From: an uncultured Bacilli bacterium
GTDB taxonomy: Bacteria; Bacillota_I; Bacilli_A; RF39; UBA660
Direction of reading: 5' to 3'
Assembly: GCA_910587745.1 (NCBI GenBank)
Contig: CAJUNE010000026.1
Coordinates: 1 to 17,750 of the forward strand
Length of the DNA: 17,750 nt
Shown: positions 1 to 7,109 of the stretch, piece after piece
Layout: each line of letters begins with the position of its first letter
Position numbering within the stretch: the stretch's first letter is position 1
Position numbers and translations under genes: made by a program
Notes under the pieces: generated by a model
The model's database searches: none
Told to the model about the DNA's origin: nothing
The model's input: the letters and a program-made list of their open reading frames with translations, nothing else

Positions 1-1
1 A

Positions 2-1102
2 AATGTAACAGTAAGTGCAAGTGATAATGTGGGAGTAACAGAATATTGGTATCAAATGGATAGTAATACAGTAGTAAAAGGAACAGGAAATACCCATAAA
101 TTTACAGGTTTAGCAGCAGGAACAACTCATACAGTAAAAGTATATGTAAAAGATGCTGCAGGAAATCAATCAACAACAACAACAAAATCAAATATAACTA
201 CGACAGCACCTTCTGGAAGTGAAGCAATACTAGGAAATATAACAGTAAAACCAGGAACACCAAATTTTAGTAAAATAGCAACAACAGATGAGGGTGTATA
301 TAGTGTAAGTGATCCAGTATATGGAGGAACGAGCTACTACTGGCGAGGAGCAGTAACAAATAATTATGTAAAATTTGGCGGTTTCTGTTGGAGAATTATT
401 CGTATAAATGGTGATAGGTCAATAAGAATGATATATGATGGGTCTACATGTCATGCAAATGGAACATCAACTAGTGAAAGCCTAGCTGTAACAGGTCAAG
501 CGTACAATTCAAATAGCCGTGGAAGTGAATATGTAGGATATACATATACAACAGGTAGCCAAAGAACATTAAGCGGAACAGCGTCAAATTTAAAGACACA
601 AACAGATTCGTGGTATAATAATAATCTAGCAAGTTATGCTTCAAAGATAGCAGATGGAAAGTTTTGTAATGATAGGAATGTAGCGAGTGGCTCAAGTTGG
701 AGTTCACAGCCACGTAGTACGCTCTCTTATGCAGCAGAAGAAAGATTATATACAAATAAAACACCAACATTAGCGTGTAATTCAGGAGATGTATACACCT
801 TAAAGGTAGGAACAATAACAGCAGATGAAGTTGTATATGCAGGTGAATATACAGATGGAGCGCATGGACCAGCAAATAGGTCATACTATCTATACAACGG
901 ACAGCCCTACTGGACCATGACTCCGTATTACACTACTAATTATCCGATCGCTGGTGTGTTCTTCGTGAGTAGCGATGGCTACCTCACTAGCACCACCGTG
1001 AACGAAACTGCTCGTGGTTTGCGTCCTGTAATAAATCTAAAGGCTGATGTAATATTCTCTGGCGGCAATGGTACTTTAGATAATCCATATGTAGTACAAT
1101 AA
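2..1102 (+). CDS. Surface protein, C-terminal part (5' partial): FN3/Ig-like repeat plus lectin-like C-terminal domain
   Basis: The reading frame is open from the first bases of the window, so the N-terminus lies upstream and the GTG at 29 is not a real start. About the first 65 residues form an Ig/FN3-like module (SASDNVGVTEYWY, then FTGLAAGTTHTVKVYVKDAAGN), typical of repeated stalks on secreted adhesins. The rest is one domain with GTSYYWRGAVTNNYVKFGGF and CWRIIRINGDRSIRMIYDG, then WTMTPYY, GLRPVINL and the ending GTLDNPYVVQ. I recognise this as a family common on the surface of uncultured gut Bacilli. Its layout, with a C-terminal block ending in G-x-R-P, resembles C-type-lectin/FGE-like ligand-binding domains, but the fold is inferred. 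Base composition is odd: 901-1030 is about 51% GC (66 of 130), while 541-600 of the same gene is about 37% and neighbouring genes are much lower. No sorting signal is seen at the C-terminus. The function is probably adhesion or ligand binding. Confidence 0.85.
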   Translation, partial: NVTVSASDNVGVTEYWYQMDSNTVVKGTGNTHKFTGLAAGTTHTVKVYVKDAAGNQSTTTTKSNITTTAPSGSEAILGNITVKPGTPNFSKIATTDEGVYSVSDPVYGGTSYYWRGAVTNNYVKFGGFCWRIIRINGDRSIRMIYDGSTCHANGTSTSESLAVTGQAYNSNSRGSEYVGYTYTTGSQRTLSGTASNLKTQTDSWYNNNLASYASKIADGKFCNDRNVASGSSWSSQPRSTLSYAAEERLYTNKTPTLACNSGDVYTLKVGTITADEVVYAGEYTDGAHGPANRSYYLYNGQPYWTMTPYYTTNYPIAGVFFVSSDGYLTSTTVNETARGLRPVINLKADVIFSGGNGTLDNPYVVQ

Positions 1103-1121
1103 TGAAAGTGAGGTTTTGGTA

Positions 1122-1280
1122 ATGAAATTTAAGATAGAAGAAAAAGAAGAATATATATTTAGAAATATAAGATTTAGTAAAGAACTATTTGATGAGATAA
1201 ATAGGGTTAAAGGCAAAAATACTTTTACTAAATTTGTAATAGAAGCTATTAAATTTGCAATAGATAATATGGAAGAGTGA
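1122..1280 (+). CDS. Small ribbon-helix-helix (Arc/CopG-like) protein, 52 aa
   Basis: This short gene starts at ATG 1122, behind a GTGAGG ribosome binding site at 1108-1113, and begins 19 nt after the surface-protein stop. The product matches a ribbon-helix-helix pattern: a strand around RNIRFS, a first helix KELFDEINRVKG, and a second helix TFTKFVIEAIKFAIDNM. The family forms dimers that bind DNA through the strand pair, so a regulatory role is plausible, perhaps for the gene in front. It could instead be an orphan antitoxin-like protein, but no toxin gene is adjacent. The gene ends in Glu-Glu-stop, and those codons form part of the terminator hairpin that follows. No promoter was found between it and the surface protein, so co-transcription is likely. 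Confidence 0.7.
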   Translation: MKFKIEEKEEYIFRNIRFSKELFDEINRVKGKNTFTKFVIEAIKFAIDNMEE

Positions 1281-1291
1281 TCTTCTTTTTT
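1272..1291 (+). terminator. Intrinsic terminator with the stop codon in its tetraloop
   Basis: A 5-bp stem, GAAGA at 1272-1276 and TCTTC at 1281-1285, is closed by the loop GTGA (1277-1280), which is a GNRA tetraloop. Six T residues follow. The TGA in the loop is the stop codon of the ribbon-helix-helix gene. The stem is short, but the loop type and T-tract make termination plausible. Confidence 0.65.
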
Positions 1292-1326
1292 CTTTACATT
1301 ATTTTTGAATATTATTTTTATTTTAT

Positions 1327-1354
1327 TTGTTTTTTGTCTTTTGTCATGTATAAT
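1327..1354 (+). promoter_or_regulatory. Sigma-A-type promoter for dxs
   Basis: A perfect TATAAT at 1349-1354 has a TTGTTT at 1327-1332 with 16 bp between them. The -10 box ends 20 nt before the chosen dxs start, so the leader is short. The -35 match is weak. Confidence 0.55.
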
Positions 1355-1374
1355 ATTTAGATATGAGGTGTAAT

Positions 1375-3207
1375 ATGGGTATTCTAGATAAAATAAGTAA
1401 ACCATCAGATATAAAAGATTTAAGTATAAAAGAATTAGAAGAACTTGCTAGTGAACTTCGTACCTTCTTATTAGAAAATGTTTCAAAAACAGGAGGACAT
1501 TTAGCTTCTAATTTGGGTATTGTTGAACTTACTTTAGCATTATTTAAAAATTATGATTTTGCTAAAGATAAAATAGTATTTGATGTAGGGCATCAAAGTT
1601 ATGTTTATAAAATATTAACAGGAAGAAAAGATAATTTTGATACTCTTAGAACTAAAGATGGAATAAGTGGATTTCCAAAAAGAGAAGAAAGCTCTTATGA
1701 TTATTTTGATACGGGACATAGTAGTAATTCTATTTCCGTTGCTTTAGGCATGGCTCGAGCTCGTGATTTGAAAAAAGAGGATTATGAAGTAGTTTCTATA
1801 ATTGGTGATGGAGCTTTTACAGGTGGTATGGTATATGAAGCTTTAAATGATTTGGGTTATAAAAATAGTAAAATGTTAATTATTTTAAATGATAATGGAA
1901 TGAGTATTTCATCTAATGTTGGAGGTCTTACTAATACTTTAAATAAATTTAGATTAACTAAGTCATATAATAATTTAAAAAGAAAAGCTCATTTAAATAA
2001 AAATAATCCTATGATTAAGATTGGGAGAAAAGTAAAAAATAGTATTAAGAATTTATTTTTTAAACCAATGTTTTTTGAAAGTTTAGGTGTTAGATATATT
2101 GGACCTGTTGATGGTCATAATATTAAAGAATTAAATGATGTTATTAAAAAGATTAAAAAACTTAATGAGCCTGTTGTTTTACATATTGTTACTACGAAAG
2201 GACAAGGATATTTACCAGCGATGGAACATCCAGAGAAATTTCATGCAGTAGGTAAATTTGATTTAGTTACAGGAGATAGTTTAGGTTCTAAAAATAAAAC
2301 TTATTCTAAAGTATTTGGAGAAGCTTTACTAGATTTGGCTAAAAAGGATGAGAGAATAGTTGCTATTACAGCTGCTATGATTGATGGAACTGGTTTAAAT
2401 GAGTTTGCTAAAATTTATCCAAATAGATTATTTGATGTTGGAATAACTGAGGGACATGCTGTAACTTTAGCGGCTGGTATGGCAACTAGTGGTTTTAAAC
2501 CTATTTTTGCTGTTTATTCTACTTTTTTACAAAGAGGTTTTGACCAAATTATAATTGATGTTTGTATGCAAAATCTACCTGTAATCTTTGCTGTTGATAG
2601 AGCCGGTTTAGTAGGGAATGATGGAAAAACACATCAAGGCGTTTTTGATTTATCATATTTGCTTATGATTCCTAATATTCAAATATTAGCTCCTAAATGT
2701 TTAGAAGATTTACCTAAAATTTTAGAATATGCCATAAATATTAATGAGCCTGTTGCTATTCGTTATCCTAGAGGTGGCGATATATTAAAAATAAAAAGTA
2801 TTAATAAAATAACTATAGGTAAATGGGAAATGGTTAGTAATGGTGAAAAACTTGTTATTTTAGCTACGGGTAAAATGGTGCAATATGCTATTTTAGCTAA
2901 AAATAAATTAGAAAATAAATACAATCCATTGATTGTTAATGCTGTTTTTATTAAACCATTAGATAATACATTTTTAGATAAAATAATTAAAGAGGGTTAT
3001 AATGTTTTAACTATTGAAGATAATGTAAAAATAGGGGGCTTTGGGGAATATGTAAATAGTATTTTAATTCAAAAAGGTTTTAAAAAGAAAATTAAAATTA
3101 TGGGTTATGAAGATCATTTTATTGATCATGCAAGCGTTGACGAACTTTTAGATTTAGAAAATTTAGGAGTTGATGCTATTATAAATGAAATAAAGAAATT
3201 ATATTGA
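1375..3207 (+). CDS. dxs: 1-deoxy-D-xylulose-5-phosphate synthase
   Basis: DXS condenses pyruvate with glyceraldehyde 3-phosphate in a thiamine-diphosphate reaction, the first step of the MEP pathway to isoprenoids. All landmarks are visible: FDVGHQSYVYKILTGR with the conserved His73, the cofactor/Mg motif GDGAFTGG at 144-151 paired with LNDNGMS near 171-177, DVGITEGHAV with the catalytic Glu359, and DRAGLVGNDGKTHQGVFDLS in the transketolase-type middle domain. A transketolase C-terminal domain follows. At 610 residues it is close to the usual 620-640. The common AEQHA is TEGHA here, a mild change next to the catalytic Glu. I chose ATG 1375 over ATG 1363 because GAGGTG (1365-1370) is the ribosome binding site and would lie inside the longer version. 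The gene appears to be a single transcription unit with its own promoter and terminator, away from other MEP genes. Confidence 0.96.
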   Translation: MGILDKISKPSDIKDLSIKELEELASELRTFLLENVSKTGGHLASNLGIVELTLALFKNYDFAKDKIVFDVGHQSYVYKILTGRKDNFDTLRTKDGISGFPKREESSYDYFDTGHSSNSISVALGMARARDLKKEDYEVVSIIGDGAFTGGMVYEALNDLGYKNSKMLIILNDNGMSISSNVGGLTNTLNKFRLTKSYNNLKRKAHLNKNNPMIKIGRKVKNSIKNLFFKPMFFESLGVRYIGPVDGHNIKELNDVIKKIKKLNEPVVLHIVTTKGQGYLPAMEHPEKFHAVGKFDLVTGDSLGSKNKTYSKVFGEALLDLAKKDERIVAITAAMIDGTGLNEFAKIYPNRLFDVGITEGHAVTLAAGMATSGFKPIFAVYSTFLQRGFDQIIIDVCMQNLPVIFAVDRAGLVGNDGKTHQGVFDLSYLLMIPNIQILAPKCLEDLPKILEYAININEPVAIRYPRGGDILKIKSINKITIGKWEMVSNGEKLVILATGKMVQYAILAKNKLENKYNPLIVNAVFIKPLDNTFLDKIIKEGYNVLTIEDNVKIGGFGEYVNSILIQKGFKKKIKIMGYEDHFIDHASVDELLDLENLGVDAIINEIKKLY

Positions 3208-3236
3208 GTACTTTGTTAAGTACTTTTAATTTTATT
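3207..3236 (+). terminator. Probable intrinsic terminator after dxs
   Basis: A perfect 7-bp inverted repeat, AGTACTT (3207-3213) and AAGTACT (3218-3224), has a 4-nt loop and is followed by the T-rich stretch TTTAATTTTATT. It begins at the last base of the dxs stop codon. Confidence 0.6.
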
Positions 3237-3278
3237 AATAACACATTAAATAGATTAGTAATTAGATGGAAAATTTTG

Positions 3279-3284
3279 TATAAT
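3279..3284 (+). promoter_or_regulatory. -10 element of the priA promoter
   Basis: TATAAT lies 20 nt upstream of the priA ATG and 7 nt upstream of the ribosome binding site GGGAGG (3292-3297). No convincing -35 box is seen at the expected distance. Confidence 0.45.
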
Positions 3285-3304
3285 AGATGTAGGGAGGTAT
3301 CATT

Positions 3305-5482
3305 ATGTATGCTTATTGTGTTATAGAGTATCCAGTAAAAACATTAGATAAAACTTTTACTTATATTATTCCAGACCTTTTAAAAGATAAATTAAAAGTT
3401 GGAATGAAAGTAATGGTACCTTTTAATACAAGATTGGTTCATGGAATAGTTTTAAAAATAAATGATACTTGTGAAGATAGTTTTGAGTTAAAAGAAATTG
3501 GAAGAATAGAAGATGTATTTTTAGTTTTAAATAAAGAATTATTAATGTTAGGGAAATTTTTAAAAGAAGAAACTTTATGTAATTTAATTACGGCTTACCA
3601 AACTATGCTTCCTAGTAGTTTAAAAATAAAGGACCAAAAAAGTGATTATAATAAATATGAAAAATATGTTTTATTAAATGCTAGTATTTTAAAAGTAGAA
3701 GAATATATAAATACACATAGAGGAAAGAAATGTGATTTATTAGATTTATTAATTTTAAAGGGTGAAGTTAATAAAAAAGATGTTGATAGTAGTGCTGTAA
3801 GAGAACTTGAAAAGCTCGGTTTAGTTAAAATAGAGGCTCGGAAAGTATTTAGAATAAATGCTAAAAGTAAAGATGTAGAATCTAAAAAATTAAATGAGGA
3901 ACAACAATATGTTTTTGATGCGATAAAGGCTAATTTAAATAAAAATGATACTTTTTTAATTCATGGAGTGACTGGAAGTGGGAAAACTTTAGTATATATA
4001 AATCTTATTAAAGAAGTAATAAATGGGGGTAAAAATGCAATATTATTAGTTCCGGAAATAAGTTTAACGGAACAAATTATTAATATATTTTATGATTATT
4101 TTGGTAGTGATGTAGCTATTTTACATAGTGGTTTGTCAGTATCTGAAAAGTATGATGAATATGTAAAAATACTTGAAGGGAAAGTAAAAATTGTTATTGG
4201 AACTAGAAGTGCAATTTTTGCACCACTTGAAAATATTGGAATTATTATAATTGATGAAGAACATAGTGATACTTATAAACAAGATAATACCCCAAGATAT
4301 AATGCTCTTCAAATAGCACAACAAAGATGTCTTTATCATAATTCTCCTTTAATTTTAGGTAGTGCAACTCCATCTTTGGAATCGATGGCTAGAGCTAAAA
4401 AGGGTGTATATAAACTTTTAAAAATGAATAATAGAGCAATAAGTAAATCTATGCCAGAATGTATTATTGTTGACATGAGTGAAGAAGCTAAAAAAAGAAA
4501 TTTTATTATAAGTGAAGTGTTAGATAAAGAAATAAAAAATACTATTAGTAGAAATGAACAAGTTTTACTACTGCTTAATCGAAGAGGTTTTTCAACTATT
4601 ATTACTTGTAGTAATTGTGGGTATACTTATCATTGTCCTCATTGTGAAATTAGTCTTACTTATCATAAAACCAGTAATAGTCTTCGTTGTCATTATTGCG
4701 GTTTTACAAAAATTAAAGATGATATATGTCCAGAATGTCACGAGAAAGGTCTTAACTTTTTAGGACTTGGAACTGAGAAATTAGAAGAATTTATTAAAGA
4801 AAAATATAATACAAAAGTGCTTAGAATGGATGCTGATACAACTGCAAATAAAGGAATGCATGAGAAAATTATTAAAGCATTTCGGAATAAAGAAGCTTCT
4901 ATTTTACTTGGTACCCAAATGATTAGTAAAGGTTTGGATTTTCCAGATTGTACTTTGGTAGGAATTATAAATGCTGATGCAACTCTTAATATTCCTGATT
5001 TTCGTAGTAGTGAGAGAACTTTTGAACTTATTAGTCAAGCAGCTGGAAGAAGTGGTAGAGGAGAAAAACTTGGTAAAGTAATTATTCAAACTTTTAATCC
5101 CGATAATGATACGCTAAAAGCAGTTAAAAATTATGACTATGAAGGTTTCTATAATAACGAAATGAATATTAGAAAGGTATTAAAGTATCCACCATATTAT
5201 TTTATAGTGGCAATTAAAATATGTAGTAAGGATTATAAAATAGCTAGTGTGGAAGCTAGTAAAGTGGGTAATTACTTAAAGAAAAATGTTGATAGTACAA
5301 GTATCGTTTTAGGCCCTTCAACCGCGGCTAATTTTCGCTTAAAAAATATATATCGTTTTGGTATTATAGTTAAATATAGATTTGATAAGGATTTAAAAAA
5401 AGTATTAAAAGATTTAGATAATTTATATGCTACTAATAAAGATGTTTTTCTAGAAATAGATTTTAATCCTTTGCAAGTATAA
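3305..5482 (+). CDS. priA: Primosomal protein N', replication-restart helicase
   Basis: PriA recognises stalled forks and D-loops and reloads the replicative helicase. The N-terminal 3'-DNA-end-binding domain starts with YPVKTLDKTFTYIIP and GMKVMVPFNTRLVHGIVL. The superfamily 2 helicase core follows: Walker A GVTGSGKT at 221-228, Walker B DEEH at 317-320, then LLLLNRRGFS. The hallmark zinc-binding insertion has eight cysteines in four pairs (435/438, 444/447, 462/465, 475/478). The C-terminal helicase motifs GTQMISKGLDFPD and QAAGRSGRG are intact. At 725 residues it is close to E. coli PriA (about 730) and shorter than B. subtilis PriA. The ATG has a good ribosome binding site 7 nt upstream. 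It sits alone, without the def/fmt/coaBC neighbours common in Bacillota. All visible active-site motifs are conserved, so a working ATPase is expected. Confidence 0.96.
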   Translation: MYAYCVIEYPVKTLDKTFTYIIPDLLKDKLKVGMKVMVPFNTRLVHGIVLKINDTCEDSFELKEIGRIEDVFLVLNKELLMLGKFLKEETLCNLITAYQTMLPSSLKIKDQKSDYNKYEKYVLLNASILKVEEYINTHRGKKCDLLDLLILKGEVNKKDVDSSAVRELEKLGLVKIEARKVFRINAKSKDVESKKLNEEQQYVFDAIKANLNKNDTFLIHGVTGSGKTLVYINLIKEVINGGKNAILLVPEISLTEQIINIFYDYFGSDVAILHSGLSVSEKYDEYVKILEGKVKIVIGTRSAIFAPLENIGIIIIDEEHSDTYKQDNTPRYNALQIAQQRCLYHNSPLILGSATPSLESMARAKKGVYKLLKMNNRAISKSMPECIIVDMSEEAKKRNFIISEVLDKEIKNTISRNEQVLLLLNRRGFSTIITCSNCGYTYHCPHCEISLTYHKTSNSLRCHYCGFTKIKDDICPECHEKGLNFLGLGTEKLEEFIKEKYNTKVLRMDADTTANKGMHEKIIKAFRNKEASILLGTQMISKGLDFPDCTLVGIINADATLNIPDFRSSERTFELISQAAGRSGRGEKLGKVIIQTFNPDNDTLKAVKNYDYEGFYNNEMNIRKVLKYPPYYFIVAIKICSKDYKIASVEASKVGNYLKKNVDSTSIVLGPSTAANFRLKNIYRFGIIVKYRFDKDLKKVLKDLDNLYATNKDVFLEIDFNPLQV

Positions 5483-5499
5483 AAATAATATAGTATAAT
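5471..5499 (+). promoter_or_regulatory. Sigma-A-type promoter for the Fic-fold gene
   Basis: TTGCAA (5471-5476) and TATAAT (5494-5499) are separated by exactly 17 bp. The -35 box lies within the last codons of priA. The expected RNA start is near 5506, at the ribosome binding site itself, so the leader would be about 12 nt. Confidence 0.7.
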
Positions 5500-5517
5500 T
5501 AAATAGAGGTGGATATT

Positions 5518-6177
5518 GTGGATAATAAGTATAATTTGACTGCCGAACAAAATATTTTTGTAGCTAAAAGAAATATTGTTGATTATATATGGAAAAGTGC
5601 TAATTTAGAAGGTATTGCTGTAACATATCCTGATACACAAACAATATATGACGGATTTTCTGTTAGTGGATATAAATTAGAAGAAATAAATGCGATAAAT
5701 AATTTAAAAAAAGCTTGGCAATTTATATTAAATGATATAGATATTACTCTTAATTTTGCTTATATTTGTAAAATTAATGAGTTAGTTGGAGAGAATGTTT
5801 TTTATAATCCTGGTGTTATTAGAACAACTCTTGTTAATATTGGTGGGACTAGTTGGAAACCAGATTTTCCGTTAGAAACTAAAATAAAAGAAGAATTAGA
5901 AGAATTGCTAAGTAATAATGAAATATCAAAAACAGAACAAGCTATAAATGTAATGTTATGGGTAATGCGAAGACAAATGTTTATAGATGGTAATAAAAGA
6001 ACTGCAATGTTAATAGCTAATAAAATAATGATAGAAAATGGATGCGGAATTATATCTATTCCTATTGAAAAACAAAATGAATTTTATAAATTACTTATTA
6101 CATATTATGAAACAAATGATAGTAGTGTTATTTCTAAATTTATTTATGATAATGCTATTGATGGGATAGAATTATAA
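5518..6177 (+). CDS. Fic-fold protein with Gln in place of the catalytic His
   Basis: Fic enzymes transfer AMP or other phosphate-containing groups to protein hydroxyls through the motif HxFx(D/E)GN(G/K)R. Here the motif reads QMFIDGNKRTAM at 153-164: the anion-binding part DGNKR is intact, but the essential His is Gln153. Near the N-terminus, SANLEG (27-32) fits the (S/T)xxxE(G/N) inhibitory-helix motif of auto-inhibited Fic proteins. The region between (about 60-150) is helical in character, as expected for the Fic core. I chose GTG 5518 (219 residues) because GAGGTGG at 5506-5512 is a well-placed ribosome binding site, whereas the GTG at 5509 lies inside that site. It has its own promoter and lies between priA and sigG without an obvious partner gene. 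Without the His, classical AMPylation is unlikely. It may be a pseudoenzyme, a binding protein, or use a different chemistry. The fold assignment is firm; the activity is unknown. Confidence 0.85.
   Translation: MDNKYNLTAEQNIFVAKRNIVDYIWKSANLEGIAVTYPDTQTIYDGFSVSGYKLEEINAINNLKKAWQFILNDIDITLNFAYICKINELVGENVFYNPGVIRTTLVNIGGTSWKPDFPLETKIKEELEELLSNNEISKTEQAINVMLWVMRRQMFIDGNKRTAMLIANKIMIENGCGIISIPIEKQNEFYKLLITYYETNDSSVISKFIYDNAIDGIEL
6164..6173 (+). promoter_or_regulatory. Tentative sigma-F-type -10 element for sigG
   Basis: GGATAGAATT, in the last codons of the Fic gene, fits the degenerate sigma-F -10 pattern GGNNANANTN. The matching -35 position (about 6144-6148, TTATG) is poor. The implied RNA start, near 6180, would include the whole leader hairpin. 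In B. subtilis sigG is transcribed from a sigma-F promoter. The evidence here is weak. Confidence 0.25.
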
Positions 6178-6194
6178 AGTTTTTGAATAAAAGT

Positions 6195-6233
6195 AATCCT
6201 TTTTACTCTTAAATAGGGGTAGAAAGGATTTTT
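6195..6233 (+). promoter_or_regulatory. sigG leader hairpin covering the ribosome binding site
   Basis: Positions 6195-6210 pair with 6215-6230 in RNA as an uninterrupted 16-bp stem (13 Watson-Crick pairs, 3 G-U pairs) around a 4-nt loop, AAAT. The 3' arm contains the AGAAAGGA ribosome binding site of sigG, and the stem ends 5 nt before the ATG. A hairpin that lowers sigG translation is described in B. subtilis, and this looks like the same device. Because five T residues (6229-6233) end the structure, it could also act as a terminator for RNA entering from the Fic gene. Confidence 0.7.
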
Positions 6234-6235
6234 AT

Positions 6236-7012
6236 ATGGCAAGATATAAAGTAGATATTACAGGAATTAATACTAATGAATTAAAAGTTTTAACTGGAGA
6301 TGAAACAATAAAATTATTTGAAAGGTATAGAGCAGGTGATGAAAAAGCTAAAGAAGAACTTGTTAATGGTAACTTAAAATTAGTTCTTAGTATTCTTAGG
6401 AGTTTTAATAAAGGTAATTATAATATGGATGATTTGTTTCAAGTAGGAGTTATAGGGCTTATTAAAGCAATAGATAATTTTGATTTATCTTATAATCTTA
6501 AACTTTCAACATATGCGGTACCTTTAATTTTAGGAGAAGTAAAAAGATATATTAGAGATAATACTAGTGTGAGAGTGAGTCGTAGTATTAAAGATTTAGC
6601 TTATAGTATTATTGGGTTTAAAGAAGAATATTTTAATAAAAATGGAGTTGAACCTACTAATGAAGAGGTTGCTAAAGCCCTCGATATTGAAGAATATAAA
6701 ATATCTTATGCACTTGATGCTTTAAAAGAACCAATGAGTATTTTTGAACCTATTTATAATGATGGAGGAGATACTATTTATTTACAAGATCAAATCGCTG
6801 ATAAAAAAGATTTGAATAGTGATAAAGATATGCTTATTTCTCTACGTAGAGGTTTAAATCAAATAAGAACAAGAGAAAGAGAAGTTTTAGTAGAAAGATA
6901 TATTGTTGGTAAAACACAAATGGAAATAGCTGAGGCTTTAAATATTAGTCAAGCTCAAGTTTCTCGTATTGAAAAAAATGCAATTCTTAGTTTAAAAAGA
7001 ATTATAAAGTAA
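6236..7012 (+). CDS. sigG: Late forespore sigma factor sigma-G
   Basis: Sigma-G directs RNA polymerase to late forespore genes after engulfment. The 258-residue protein aligns from end to end with B. subtilis SigG as I remember it. KVDITGINTNELKVL at the N-terminus and MSIFEPIYNDGGDTIYLQD at 167-185 are features that separate SigG from SigF and SigB. Region 2 spans about 64-110 (DDLFQVGVIGLIKAIDNFD, STYAVPLILGE). Region 4, with its helix-turn-helix GKTQMEIAEALNISQAQVSR, spans about 211-250. The AGAAAGGA ribosome binding site is 7 nt before the ATG but is buried in a leader hairpin. As in B. subtilis, ylmC lies close downstream. The spoIIGA and sigE genes that normally precede sigG are absent: a Fic-fold gene stands there instead. 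No strong terminator is visible after the gene. Confidence 0.95.
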   Translation: MARYKVDITGINTNELKVLTGDETIKLFERYRAGDEKAKEELVNGNLKLVLSILRSFNKGNYNMDDLFQVGVIGLIKAIDNFDLSYNLKLSTYAVPLILGEVKRYIRDNTSVRVSRSIKDLAYSIIGFKEEYFNKNGVEPTNEEVAKALDIEEYKISYALDALKEPMSIFEPIYNDGGDTIYLQDQIADKKDLNSDKDMLISLRRGLNQIRTREREVLVERYIVGKTQMEIAEALNISQAQVSRIEKNAILSLKRIIK

Positions 7013-7074
7013 TTGTAAATTAGTAATTTTTTTATATAAAATTTTTAAAATTCTCTTCTTTTTTTATTTCCTTG

Positions 7075-7083
7075 TGATATAAT
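7075..7083 (+). promoter_or_regulatory. Extended -10 promoter for the lipoprotein gene
   Basis: TGATATAAT at 7075-7083 is a full extended -10 element (TGn plus TATAAT). The -35 region is weak, as is usual for this promoter class. The -10 ends 26 nt before the ATG. Confidence 0.55.
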
Positions 7084-7109
7084 GTTTATAGAAAGGAGTA
7101 GAGTTTTTA

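Noticed and set aside
471..884. 137-residue open frame on the minus strand inside the surface gene
   Set aside because: It has low-complexity Leu/His/Tyr content, arising as the reverse complement of a coding strand with a regular codon pattern; no ribosome binding site and fully inside a convincing gene.
901..1362. A full diversity-generating retroelement in this window
   Set aside because: No reverse transcriptase gene and no template repeat are present within the window; only a candidate target block is seen.
1076..1405. 109-residue minus-strand frame over the RHH gene and dxs promoter
   Set aside because: It overlaps a gene with a ribosome binding site, a terminator and a promoter on the plus strand; composition is typical of spurious AT-rich frames.
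4554..4763. Plus-strand frame inside priA
   Set aside because: It lies in another frame over the priA zinc-binding region, all of whose eight cysteines are conserved in the priA frame.
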